This document shows, piece after piece, positions 35,370-43,531 of a stretch of DNA of 64,000 nucleotides. A program made the translations under genes and the position numbers. This DNA comes from an uncultured Lachnospiraceae bacterium (GTDB lineage: Bacteria > Bacillota > Clostridia > Lachnospirales > Lachnospiraceae), in contig CAJUSO010000002.1 of NCBI GenBank assembly GCA_910588965.1, positions 1 to 64,000 of the forward strand, given 5' to 3'. Every line of letters begins with the position of its first letter. The stretch's first letter is position 1. The notes under the pieces are model-generated. The model worked only from the letters and a program-made list of their open reading frames with translations. It did not search any database and was not told where the DNA came from.

Positions 35370-36008
35370 CTATGTTGAGCCAAAGCCTTCCTGGCCAGGA
35401 GCCGGCAGGCTGGCAAAATTTCCTAATATCCGCAGGCCAACCCCGCTGCTTTTCTCTGGATGGAACTGGCAGGCAAATACATTGCCCTGTTCCACAGAAG
35501 CATGGATTGGGACGCCATATTCCGTGGAAGCCTTTACAATGGACGCATCCGCCGCCTTCAGGTAATAAGAATGCACGAAGTATACGAAGGCTCCTTCCCC
35601 AATCCCTTCAAACAGCCTTCCCTGGTTCATAAGATGCAGGCTGTTCCATCCGATATGGGGGATTTTAAGGCCTGGGGCGTCTGGAATCCTCCGGATGCCC
35701 CCCTCCAGGATATGGAGGCCCTCTACCCCATGGTTTTCCTCGCTGCCTTCAAAAAGAAGCTGCAGGCCCAGGCAAATCCCCAGAAAGGGAATCCCTTCTG
35801 CCACAGCCTCATGGATCACTTTGTCAAGCCCATACTTCTTCAGTTGGCCCATAGCCTCCCCAAAAGCGCCTACGCCTGGGAGGATTATCTTATCTGCCGC
35901 CAGGATTTCCCCGGCGTCCCTGGTGGCCTGGCTTTCTTCCCCCAAGGATGCCAGGGCTTTCTGCACACTCTTTAAATTTCCTGCGTCATAATCTATGATT
36001 GCTATCAT
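35370..36008 (-). CDS. hisH: Imidazole glycerol phosphate synthase, glutaminase subunit HisH
   Basis: Class I glutamine amidotransferase that supplies ammonia to HisF, 212 residues. AIIDYDAGNLKSVQKAL is the typical start, LGICLGLQLLFEGSEE holds the nucleophilic Cys, and CQFHPEKSSGVGLRIL the His and Glu of the triad. It begins 18 bp beyond a long GC-rich hairpin and precedes hisF. Confidence 0.96.
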   Translation of the reverse strand: MIAIIDYDAGNLKSVQKALASLGEESQATRDAGEILAADKIILPGVGAFGEAMGQLKKYGLDKVIHEAVAEGIPFLGICLGLQLLFEGSEENHGVEGLHILEGGIRRIPDAPGLKIPHIGWNSLHLMNQGRLFEGIGEGAFVYFVHSYYLKAADASIVKASTEYGVPIHASVEQGNVFACQFHPEKSSGVGLRILGNFASLPAPGQEGFGST

Positions 36009-36025
36009 CCTGCACCTCTTTACAC

Positions 36026-36067
36026 GGACAGCCCGGGGATATGTCCTTCCATATTCCCGGGCTGTCC
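36026..36067 (-). promoter_or_regulatory. 17-bp hairpin between an acidic membrane protein gene and hisH
   Basis: GGACAGCCCGGG continues into ATAT on each side to give a stem of 17 positions (one G-T pair) with an 8-nt loop. No U-tract follows on either strand, so it may act as an RNA stability or processing element, or an imperfect terminator for the preceding gene, rather than a classical terminator. Confidence 0.55.
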
Positions 36068-36076
36068 AATCAGCTG

Positions 36077-37540
36077 TTAACGGGCCAGCCCTAAATTGTC
36101 AATCACATCAAAAACTGTATAGGTAAACTCTTCCTTATCCCGGATGCTGTACAATTCCCTGGCTTCATCCAGGCCCATATTATAATTTTTCTGCAATGCT
36201 TTCTGGATCTGTCCAAGCATTTCCTCATACTCTGCCTCAGCGCCGGCCTGGGCTGCTGCTTCTGCATTGATATCATACCTACCTACGCCGCAGACAAGGG
36301 AACTTAACGCCTCCACATAGAGGCCATACCTCTGGTACGCCTTGTAGTTGGCAATCTGCTGCTGCAGGTAGGCCGTAATCCTCGCCCTTTCGTACAGGCC
36401 CTCATCCACGGTACGGACCTCGGTGTTACGCCCCAGGCTGTTATAAGCGCTTATGTAATCGCCCTCTTCATAAAAATCCTTGGCCTCCGCTACGCTGGTG
36501 CTGTAGCCTATCTGCCTGCTGGATAGGTAAATCAGGACTACCAGAGACGCGCCTACCAGGATAATCAGGATAACCGGTACCCGGGGCAATGGCTTTGTCT
36601 TCTCCACAACCTTAGGCTCTTTGGGCTTTTTCTCCTTCTTGGGCTTTGCCTGTTTCTCCTTTGCCTTCTGGGCTTTCTTCTCCGCCTTTTCCCGTTTCTT
36701 CTGCTCCTTCTGTTCCTTCTTCTCCCGCTTCTTGCGCTCTTTCTCGCTTTCTGCCGGCGGGCTGCTGCCGTCTAATTCCTTTAGAAGCTCCATATTCTCG
36801 TCGGAAATATTCTCAATATCCCCAATTTCCGCCGGCGCGCCTTCCAAATCCTCTTCTTCCTCGTCCTCGCCGAACAGGGCGACGGCCAGCCTATGGAAAA
36901 AGCCTGATTTCTCTCCCTTTTCCTTCTTGGCCTTCTTGCCTTTCTTCCCATCTGGGCTGCTGCCTGCGCCCTCTTCCTCTGGGATTGGGCCCTCCCCTTC
37001 CTCCTGGCCGTCCAAATCCAGGCCGTCCATTTCCCTGGCCAGTTCCTCTGCCATGGAATCCAGTTCGTCCTTTGGGGAAATCCCATCCCCCTCCTCCTGG
37101 CCAAAACTGCCTATGCCATCGTCTGCGCCAAAGCTATCTATGCCGTCCGCGCTGCCCGCGCTATCCTCTTCTTCCTGGCCAAACCCATCCAGGCCGCCGC
37201 TGCCTAAGCCGGAAAGCAGGTCATCCAAACCCTGCCCTGCATCCTCCGTGGGTCCTTCCTGTCCATCCATGGTATTTACCAAAAATTCCTGGCTGTCTGC
37301 GCCCGCCTTGTCTTTCACATTGCTTACAATATCGTCAATGTCATCCAGGTTAAAATCCATATCTGAACCTGCGCCAGATGGTTCTGGGGAATCGGACAGG
37401 CTTTTCTCAAATGCCTTAAGGAAATCATCTTCCTCCCCTGCACTGTCAAAGCCAAAAAGCCCATCATCTTCATTGCTCTCTTCTGGACCGTCTTCCATCC
37501 CCCGCAGCAATCTGTCCAGGTAATCCTCTCTCTCGTTCAA
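36077..37540 (-). CDS. Acidic single-pass membrane protein with an N-terminal EDYLDRLLRGM motif
   Basis: I do not know a function. The 487-residue product has a very acidic, Gly/Ser-rich N-terminal half, a Lys/Glu-rich stretch (about 255-310), one membrane segment (VPVILIILVGASLVVLIYLS, about 318-337) and a C-terminal domain of about 145 residues outside the membrane that looks helical and TPR-like (AKDFYEEGDYISAYNSLGRN). By the positive-inside rule the N half is cytoplasmic. The start is probably TTG (GGAGG 8 nt upstream), giving MNEREDYLDRLLRGMEDG, which nearly matches the last residues of FtsH in this window. A GTG three codons earlier is the alternative. Confidence 0.65.
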   Translation of the reverse strand: MNEREDYLDRLLRGMEDGPEESNEDDGLFGFDSAGEEDDFLKAFEKSLSDSPEPSGAGSDMDFNLDDIDDIVSNVKDKAGADSQEFLVNTMDGQEGPTEDAGQGLDDLLSGLGSGGLDGFGQEEEDSAGSADGIDSFGADDGIGSFGQEEGDGISPKDELDSMAEELAREMDGLDLDGQEEGEGPIPEEEGAGSSPDGKKGKKAKKEKGEKSGFFHRLAVALFGEDEEEEDLEGAPAEIGDIENISDENMELLKELDGSSPPAESEKERKKREKKEQKEQKKREKAEKKAQKAKEKQAKPKKEKKPKEPKVVEKTKPLPRVPVILIILVGASLVVLIYLSSRQIGYSTSVAEAKDFYEEGDYISAYNSLGRNTEVRTVDEGLYERARITAYLQQQIANYKAYQRYGLYVEALSSLVCGVGRYDINAEAAAQAGAEAEYEEMLGQIQKALQKNYNMGLDEARELYSIRDKEEFTYTVFDVIDNLGLAR

Positions 37541-37681
37541 AGATCCCACCTCCGGTGCTTATTTCTAGTAACAGTTCCGACGCCTTCCCTGTTATTGTCC
37601 CTGCAGCTGCCTATCGGTACAGCCGCCCTGCCATTTCTTATACAGTATACCATACTATCCACAAATAGACAAATTATTTCC

Positions 37682-39046
37682 TCAATTTTTGAAGCTGTGC
37701 ACCGGAGCTGGAATCCTGCCCCCGCGGCAGATGAATTTTTGGCATCCGTAAGGATTTACCGGCATGATTGGCGCATGCCCCAAAAGGCCGCCGAATTCCA
37801 CGGTTTCCCCTACGCCTTTCCCGATGACGGGCACCAGGCGCACGGCTGTGGTTTTTTGGTTAATCATGCCGATTGCCATCTCATCGGCAATGATGCCGGA
37901 AATAGAAGATGGGGGCACATCCCCAGGGATGGCAATCATATCAAGCCCTACCGAGCAGACGCAGGTCATGGCTTCCAATTTCTCCAAAGATAAGGCGCCT
38001 GCCTCCACAGCGTTAATCATGCCTTGGTCCTCGCTGACAGGGATAAATGCGCCGCTTAACCCCCCCACATAAGAGGAGGCCATAATGCCGCCCTTTTTCA
38101 CCTGGTCATTCAAAAGGGCAAGGGCCGCCGTAGTCCCTGGCGCACCTGCGTAGTCCAGGCCGATTTCTTCCAAAATCTCAGCAACGGAATCACCCACTGC
38201 AGGGGTCGGGGCCAGTGAAAGGTCAATAATGCCAAAGGGGATGCCAAGCCGCCTGCTGGCCTCTTGGGCAACCAGCTGCCCGACGCGGGTAATCTTAAAG
38301 GCTGTCTTCTTAATGGTCTCGCATAAGAGCTCAAAATTGCCGCCCCGGACGGATTCCAGCGCCCTTTTCACTACCCCGGGGCCGGAAACGCCTACATTAA
38401 TAATGGCATCCTCCTCGGTGACGCCATGGAAGGCGCCTGCCATAAAAGGGTTGTCATCCGGCGCATTGCAGAAAACCACCAGCTTGGCGCAGCCCAAAGA
38501 GTCGCTTTCCTTGGTAAGCTCCGCCGTCTGGAGGATGGTTTCCCCCATAAGCTTTACGGCGTCCATGTCTATGCCCGTCTTGGTAGAGCCCACGTTTACT
38601 GAACTGCATACCCGTTCCGTCCCTGCAAGGGCCTTCGGGATGGAACAGATTAAATTCCTGTCGCCTTCTGTCATGCCTTTGGATACCAGGGCAGAATAGC
38701 CGCCGATAAAATTCACGCCTACTGCCTTAGCCGCACGGTCCAAGGTCTTTGCAACAGACACAAAGTCCTCCGGCTTTTTGCAGGCCGCCTGGCCTACCAA
38801 GGCAATGGGGGTGACGGAAATCCGCTTATTCACAATGGGGATGCAATAGCTGCGCTCAATCTCCTCCCCTACCTTTACCAGGTCCTTAGCTACAGCCGTG
38901 ATTTTCTGGTAAATGTTTGCATTCAAGGTCTCCAAATCCGCGTCTATGCAGTCTAACAGGCTGATCCCCAGGGTGATAGTGCGCACGTCCAGGTTTTCCT
39001 GTTCAATCATCTTGTTGGTCTCATTTACTTCCCAGATATTTATCAT
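37682..39046 (-). CDS. UPF0210 (PFL, DUF711) family protein
   Basis: A 454-residue conserved protein of unknown biochemical role; family members are related to the glycyl-radical enzyme fold and almost always pair with an ACT-domain protein. Seen here: QENLDVRTITLGISLLDC near the start, NKRISVTPIALVG, VNFIGGYSALVSKGMT, VCSSVNVGSTKTGIDMDA and, near the end, NKKTTAVR-like QKTTAVRLVPVIGKGVG and GRIPAPVHSFKN. It follows the ACT gene by 11 bp. No activating enzyme lies nearby. Confidence 0.9.
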   Translation of the reverse strand: MINIWEVNETNKMIEQENLDVRTITLGISLLDCIDADLETLNANIYQKITAVAKDLVKVGEEIERSYCIPIVNKRISVTPIALVGQAACKKPEDFVSVAKTLDRAAKAVGVNFIGGYSALVSKGMTEGDRNLICSIPKALAGTERVCSSVNVGSTKTGIDMDAVKLMGETILQTAELTKESDSLGCAKLVVFCNAPDDNPFMAGAFHGVTEEDAIINVGVSGPGVVKRALESVRGGNFELLCETIKKTAFKITRVGQLVAQEASRRLGIPFGIIDLSLAPTPAVGDSVAEILEEIGLDYAGAPGTTAALALLNDQVKKGGIMASSYVGGLSGAFIPVSEDQGMINAVEAGALSLEKLEAMTCVCSVGLDMIAIPGDVPPSSISGIIADEMAIGMINQKTTAVRLVPVIGKGVGETVEFGGLLGHAPIMPVNPYGCQKFICRGGRIPAPVHSFKN

Positions 39047-39057
39047 AATGCGGCTCC

Positions 39058-39330
39058 TTAAATTCTATGCATTTTCTTGAAGATTTCTTCCCTCTGGCAT
39101 TTGATGGATACGCCAATCTCTTCTCCCAGCTGCTCTAATTCCTTGGCGCATTGGGCAAAAGGCTGGGTGGAGCCTTCTAAATCGACGATCATCATCATGT
39201 TGAAAAAATCCTGCACGATGGTCTGGCTGATATCCAGCACGTTAATGTGCCGGCCGGCAAGGTAGGTGCATACTTTTGCAATAATCCCTACGGTATCTTT
39301 GCCTACTACAGTGATAATTGTCTTATCCAT
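39058..39330 (-). CDS. ACT-domain protein (UPF0237)
   Basis: A 90-residue single ACT domain (GcvR-like) reading IITVVGKDTVGIIAKVCTYL and VLDISQTIVQDFFNMMMIVD. Such domains bind amino acids or other small effectors. The tight spacing to the UPF0210 gene implies joint work, as in most Firmicutes, where the pair is conserved. The ligand is unknown. Starts behind AAAGGAATATTTTC. Confidence 0.92.
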   Translation of the reverse strand: MDKTIITVVGKDTVGIIAKVCTYLAGRHINVLDISQTIVQDFFNMMMIVDLEGSTQPFAQCAKELEQLGEEIGVSIKCQREEIFKKMHRI

Positions 39331-39354
39331 GAAAATATTCCTTTCGCAAATAGA

Positions 39355-40152
39355 TTAGAATTCAATCCGGTGGGAAACGGTATCACGCTTTGCCACATAA
39401 ATCGGGAAATCACTGGCGTGGTAAGGGGTATCCGCCATGTCGATTTCCAGGCGCACCGTCTCATAGGCCAGCTTGTCATAATTGTTCTCCTTGCTTAAAT
39501 GGCCTAACATTACCGTCTTGAAATTGTCGTGGAGCAGCCTGCTGAGCAGGCGGCCGGAGGCCTCATTGGAGAGATGCCCCCTGTCCCCTAGGATGCGCTG
39601 CTTCAGATAATAAGGATACCGCCCTGCCTGCAGCATATGTATATCGTGGTTTGCCTCCAGGAACAGCACATCCAGGCCCTGCAGCCGCTCCACCAAGCCG
39701 CTGCCATAGGTCCCTAGGTCTGTAATGACAGCCATCGACTTCCCGCCGCTGCGCAACAAATACGCCGTCGGCTGGGCGGCATCGTGGGAAATGGGGATGG
39801 GGCTAATGTCCAAATCGCCAATCCGAAATCCCTGTTCCGGGGTGATTTCATGGAACAGGCCGCTTGGGATTTTGCCTAATGCCCGGCAGGAAGCTATGGC
39901 CTCCAGGGTGCCCCTGGTGGCATAAATAGGAAGGCCGTATTTCCTGGAAATAACGCCCAGGCCGCTGATATGGTCCGAATGCTCATGGGTAACCAGGATG
40001 CCGTCTACCTCTTCCGGGGCGCGGCCAATGTCTTTTAGTCCCTGGCCAACCCTCTTGCCGCTAATCCCTACGTCTATCAAAAGGCTGGTATGGCCAGTCC
40101 CTGCAAAAATACAATTGCCGCTGCTCCCGCTGGCTATGCTGCATAATATCAT
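39355..40152 (-). CDS. Metallo-beta-lactamase fold hydrolase of the YycJ/WalJ type
   Basis: A 265-residue protein with VTHEHSDHISGLG (about 57-69) as the metal site, an SGSSGNCIFAG start, and downstream metal ligands (HDAAQPTAY, LEANHD, GHLSKEN). YycJ/WalJ proteins act as 5' exonucleases in a mismatch-repair-like path or influence wall homeostasis; here the neighbourhood is polA and the coaE fusion rather than walRK, which slightly favours a DNA role. The start codon lies 4 bp after the fusion gene stop, with GGAGG a little far (about 11 nt). Confidence 0.85.
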   Translation of the reverse strand: MILCSIASGSSGNCIFAGTGHTSLLIDVGISGKRVGQGLKDIGRAPEEVDGILVTHEHSDHISGLGVISRKYGLPIYATRGTLEAIASCRALGKIPSGLFHEITPEQGFRIGDLDISPIPISHDAAQPTAYLLRSGGKSMAVITDLGTYGSGLVERLQGLDVLFLEANHDIHMLQAGRYPYYLKQRILGDRGHLSNEASGRLLSRLLHDNFKTVMLGHLSKENNYDKLAYETVRLEIDMADTPYHASDFPIYVAKRDTVSHRIEF

Positions 40153-40158
40153 AATCCG

Positions 40159-43100
40159 TCAGTCCTCCCAGCGAATCTCTATGGTGTCCCCTTGATGCAA
40201 GGGCGCCGTATAAGTGGGCTCTTCCCCGTTCAGGCGCATGTAGACGGAACGGCCTTTGATAGCATTGATATCAAACCCTATGGCATCAAACACATCCACG
40301 AAGATATAGGAGGATTTGCCCGTCAAAGTGACCTCTTTGCCGTTGGCAACCACTTTCAAGGCAGGCTTCCTATGGCTGCTTCCCCGGCTGCCCCTCTCTT
40401 CCCGTGATTCCCGGAAGCCTTCTGCAGAAGGGCTTTCCCCTGCCGCCTGGCTGCCTGTTTCCTTAAACCTTCCTGCTGCCTGGCCGCCTGTTTCCTTAAA
40501 CCTTCCTGCTGCCTGGCCGCCTGTTTCCTTAAACTCTCCTGCCAAAGGGTCCTCCCCTGCTTTGCCCCCGCTGCTTTCCCATGCAGCTTCCGCCATTTCC
40601 TGGGTATCCCTGCTTTCTTGTGTTATCCTGCCTTCTTGCATTGCCCTGTTTTCTTGCGCTGCCCTGCCTTCTTGCATTGCCCTACCTTCTTGCATTGCCC
40701 TGCTTTCTTGTGTTACCCCGCTTTCCTGGGTATCCCTGCTTTCTTGCATTACCCTGCTTTCCTGCTTCTCCCTGCTTCTGCCTTCTGGGATTGTTTCCCT
40801 TGCCTCCTGGGACCCTTCCGCAAATGGGATTCCTTCTATCATGATGCCGCCTACCCCAGGGATGGCTTCCTCTGTTTCCTGCAGCCCCTCCCTGTAAGGC
40901 TCCGTCCCTAGTCCCTCATCCCCGCTTCCTGCCATGGCTTCCTCTGCCTGGGGATAGCTTTCCTCCTCCTTCTCCTGGAAACCTTCCTCCGCAGGCTCAT
41001 TTTCCCCCATCGGTACAGGCGGCAGGTCCTGTTTGTTCCAAGTTACAGAGAAATTGCCATATAACGGGGTATCCAGCTCGGCCTGCTTGCCATTCACCCG
41101 GATATCCGCCACCAGTTCCTGCTCTACCTCCAGATAAACTAACAGCTGTTTCACCGTATAGAAGCTATGGATTTTTATCTTGTCGTTTTCCTGGATTTCA
41201 TACTGTGCGCCTACAATATCGCCGTCTGCCTCCACATATTTCGGGCAGGAAATCTTTTCCCCATTTACCTGGAAATCCAGTATGCTCCCATCATATTCCT
41301 CCAAATCTTCAATGCGGCATACAAAATCCCCTGCTGCCGGGGCGATTGCCAAGGCAATCTCACTGTTGGGGCGCAGCGGGGCATTCAGGCTGCATACTTC
41401 CCCATTCACCTGGGCAGCGGCGGCTTCTATCGGCTCCCCGCCTACCATACGGCGCTTCCCATTTAACGTGAAATGGATTTCGCGCCCTTTGCCTGGGAAA
41501 AGCTGTTCATTGGTAAACCCTGCCTGCAGCGCAGCGTCCAGGACTGTCAGCTTGTCATTGTCATATAGCTTAATCCGCTCGCCGTTCACCCATACAAAGA
41601 TAAAATTATTCCTATGATGGTAATAACTCAGGCAAATACCGATTGGCGTCACCAGGAGGGGATCCTTCTTAATCTCGGGCTGGTCAAAATAAATATCCTG
41701 CAGCACTTCTTCCCCACGGAGCGCAACGCGCTCTTTGGGCAGCTCCAGTTCTGAGGCCAGATGTTCAATAAATCCATGGGCCTTCCCTCCGCCGCCCACC
41801 ACAAAGGTAGCGCTTACGGTTGAGCCGCCGTTTAACTCCTTCACTTTACCCGCGATATCTTCCGCCAGCTTATCCACCAGCGGCTTTATCAGCTCCCATA
41901 CCTCCTCGGCTGTAACGGTGTGGCGCAGCATCATGATATCCTGGTATTCAATCTCCTGTTCCGTGGTGGAGCTGACCTTGATATGCTCTGCCGTTTTAAA
42001 ATCTACCAGGAAATGCTGCACCAGCATCTCTGTAATCTCATCCCCTGCGCTGGGAATCATGCCATAAGCAATAATGCTGCCGTCCCGGGTGATGGAAATA
42101 TCGCTGGTGCCCGCCCCCACGTCCACCAATGCAATATTCAGCATCCGGAAGGTCTCCGGGATGGCCACGCTGATGGCCGCAATCGGCTCCAGGGTCAGGC
42201 TGCCCACCCGGAGACCTGCCAGCTCTACGGCAGAATACAGGCCTTCCACCACATCCTCTGGCAGGAAGGTCACAATGATGTCCTCGCTGATGGCCTGCGC
42301 CTTATGCCCTTCCAGGCTGGAAAACGGATCGCCGTTCAGATAATATTTTACAATGGAGTACCCGACACAGTAAAATTTCAGGTTCGTGTCGTTGCTGTCA
42401 TTTAAAATCTGCTGTGCCTTCTCAATCCCCAGCAAATCCAGGGTATGCACGTCGTCCTCTGTCACAACGGCTTCCTCTGGCAGCACGTATTCTATAGAAG
42501 TGGACACGGTCTTAAGCACACGGCCTGCCGCTGCGATGCATACCTCCTCCAGCGTCATGTCCAGCTGTTCTTCCAACGCCGTCTTTACCGCATTGACCGT
42601 ACGGGCTACCCGCCCAATATCATGGATCTGCCCATCCAGCATGGAACGGGTCTCATGCTCCCGTATGAACTGGGCCATCACATAGAAATTCTCTTCCTCC
42701 TTGTAACCTACGGTCCCCACGACGTTCCGGGTCCCGATATCCAGGCCAAACACCAAGGGGATATCGTTGAGCTTCTGCTTGCCGCGGCTGGATTTCCCTT
42801 TGTTCCTGATTACCTGGGCTACCTGGTAAAAGGTCTCCTCCCGGGCGCCGTTATTGTCAATGACCACCTGGCAGCCCCTGCGGTACATGCGGTCCGGAAG
42901 CTGGCTGGCAAATATTCTCTGGATTTTCTCTTTGGAATAACCCCTGGCACGGATCAGCCGCTTCCTGCGCACCTCCTCAGAAGCATAGATATACCACAGC
43001 TCATCGCAAATCTTATCATAACGGTCCTCAATCAGGAGGGCGCTTTCCACCACCACAAAATCCAGCACGCCCATTTTACGCTGTTCTTCTATCTGCTTTA

Positions 43101-43389
43101 AGATATATTCCTTTACTGCCGGATGTACCACATGGTTTACCCGATGCCGCAATTCCTCCGACCGGAAGATATGCTCTGCCAAAGCAATGCGGTTGATGGT
43201 CTCATCCTCATTGTATACTTCCACGGGCAAAAATTTCATTAATTTCTGGTAACAGTCCGTATCTGGGTCCATCAGCATCTGGGCAATACGGTCTGCCACC
43301 AGGACCTTCACCTTATAATTCTCCTCCAAGTACTCTAAAATGGCGGATTTGCCTGCGCCCACACCGCCCGTAATTCCGATCACCTGCAT
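40159..43389 (-). CDS. coaE: Dephospho-CoA kinase fused to an FtsA-like ATPase with a repeat-rich tail
   Basis: Single 1076-residue frame. Residues 1-200 are a complete CoaE (Walker A GGVGAGKS at 8-15, ADRIAQ, ESALLIED), which makes CoA from dephospho-CoA. From about 208 an FtsA/Hsp70-like ATPase starts (IPLVFGLDIGTRNVVG; VDVGAGTSDISIT at 423-435; VVGGGGKAHGF at 530-540) and runs to about 600, followed by two or three small beta-rich units (WVNGERIKLYD, LNGKRRMVGGEPIEA), a low-complexity part with repeats (800-1005) and a C-terminal ubiquitin-like unit. In related genomes the two are, as far as I recall, neighbouring separate genes, so this looks like loss of a stop codon. The FtsA-like part's role is unknown; wall or division functions are guesses. 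Confidence 0.87.
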   Translation of the reverse strand: MQVIGITGGVGAGKSAILEYLEENYKVKVLVADRIAQMLMDPDTDCYQKLMKFLPVEVYNEDETINRIALAEHIFRSEELRHRVNHVVHPAVKEYILKQIEEQRKMGVLDFVVVESALLIEDRYDKICDELWYIYASEEVRRKRLIRARGYSKEKIQRIFASQLPDRMYRRGCQVVIDNNGAREETFYQVAQVIRNKGKSSRGKQKLNDIPLVFGLDIGTRNVVGTVGYKEEENFYVMAQFIREHETRSMLDGQIHDIGRVARTVNAVKTALEEQLDMTLEEVCIAAAGRVLKTVSTSIEYVLPEEAVVTEDDVHTLDLLGIEKAQQILNDSNDTNLKFYCVGYSIVKYYLNGDPFSSLEGHKAQAISEDIIVTFLPEDVVEGLYSAVELAGLRVGSLTLEPIAAISVAIPETFRMLNIALVDVGAGTSDISITRDGSIIAYGMIPSAGDEITEMLVQHFLVDFKTAEHIKVSSTTEQEIEYQDIMMLRHTVTAEEVWELIKPLVDKLAEDIAGKVKELNGGSTVSATFVVGGGGKAHGFIEHLASELELPKERVALRGEEVLQDIYFDQPEIKKDPLLVTPIGICLSYYHHRNNFIFVWVNGERIKLYDNDKLTVLDAALQAGFTNEQLFPGKGREIHFTLNGKRRMVGGEPIEAAAAQVNGEVCSLNAPLRPNSEIALAIAPAAGDFVCRIEDLEEYDGSILDFQVNGEKISCPKYVEADGDIVGAQYEIQENDKIKIHSFYTVKQLLVYLEVEQELVADIRVNGKQAELDTPLYGNFSVTWNKQDLPPVPMGENEPAEEGFQEKEEESYPQAEEAMAGSGDEGLGTEPYREGLQETEEAIPGVGGIMIEGIPFAEGSQEARETIPEGRSREKQESRVMQESRDTQESGVTQESRAMQEGRAMQEGRAAQENRAMQEGRITQESRDTQEMAEAAWESSGGKAGEDPLAGEFKETGGQAAGRFKETGGQAAGRFKETGSQAAGESPSAEGFRESREERGSRGSSHRKPALKVVANGKEVTLTGKSSYIFVDVFDAIGFDINAIKGRSVYMRLNGEEPTYTAPLHQGDTIEIRWED
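40432..40533. repeat. In-frame 33-bp repeats (x3) in the coaE fusion
   Basis: Encodes three copies of GRFKETGGQAA (residues 953-986), 11 residues per unit. Confidence 0.85.
40600..40773. repeat. In-frame 18-bp repeats (about 9) in the coaE fusion
   Basis: Encodes a 6-residue unit of the type QEGRAM / QESRDT (residues 873-930). On the plus strand the unit is roughly CTTGCATTGCCCTGCCTT. Confidence 0.85.
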
Positions 43390-43492
43390 ATTATGACTCC
43401 TTTGCCTTATCTAGCGTGCCGTGGATGCCACAACCGCCCTGCGCCGGCCTGCTTTCGCCGCCCTGCCGGGCTGTTTCCACGGATTATCCTCT

Positions 43493-43521
43493 ATTTTACA
43501 CAATTTCAGCCCACATTTCAA
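43493..43521 (-). promoter_or_regulatory. Promoter of the coaE-fusion operon
   Basis: TTGAAA (43516-43521) and TAAAAT (43493-43498) with exactly 17 bp between and TG upstream of the -10. It lies between the polA stop and the coaE start, so the two genes can be transcribed separately. Confidence 0.75.
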
Positions 43522-43531
43522 CTATACGATG

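Noticed and set aside
36621..37523. Long plus-strand frame of 300 codons opposite the acidic membrane protein
   Set aside because: Ser/Pro-rich mirror of the acidic coding strand; no start signal and no protein-like motifs.
40316..40911. Plus-strand Cys/Pro-rich repeat frames opposite the coaE fusion
   Set aside because: They mirror in-frame repeats of the fusion gene and lack a ribosome-binding site.
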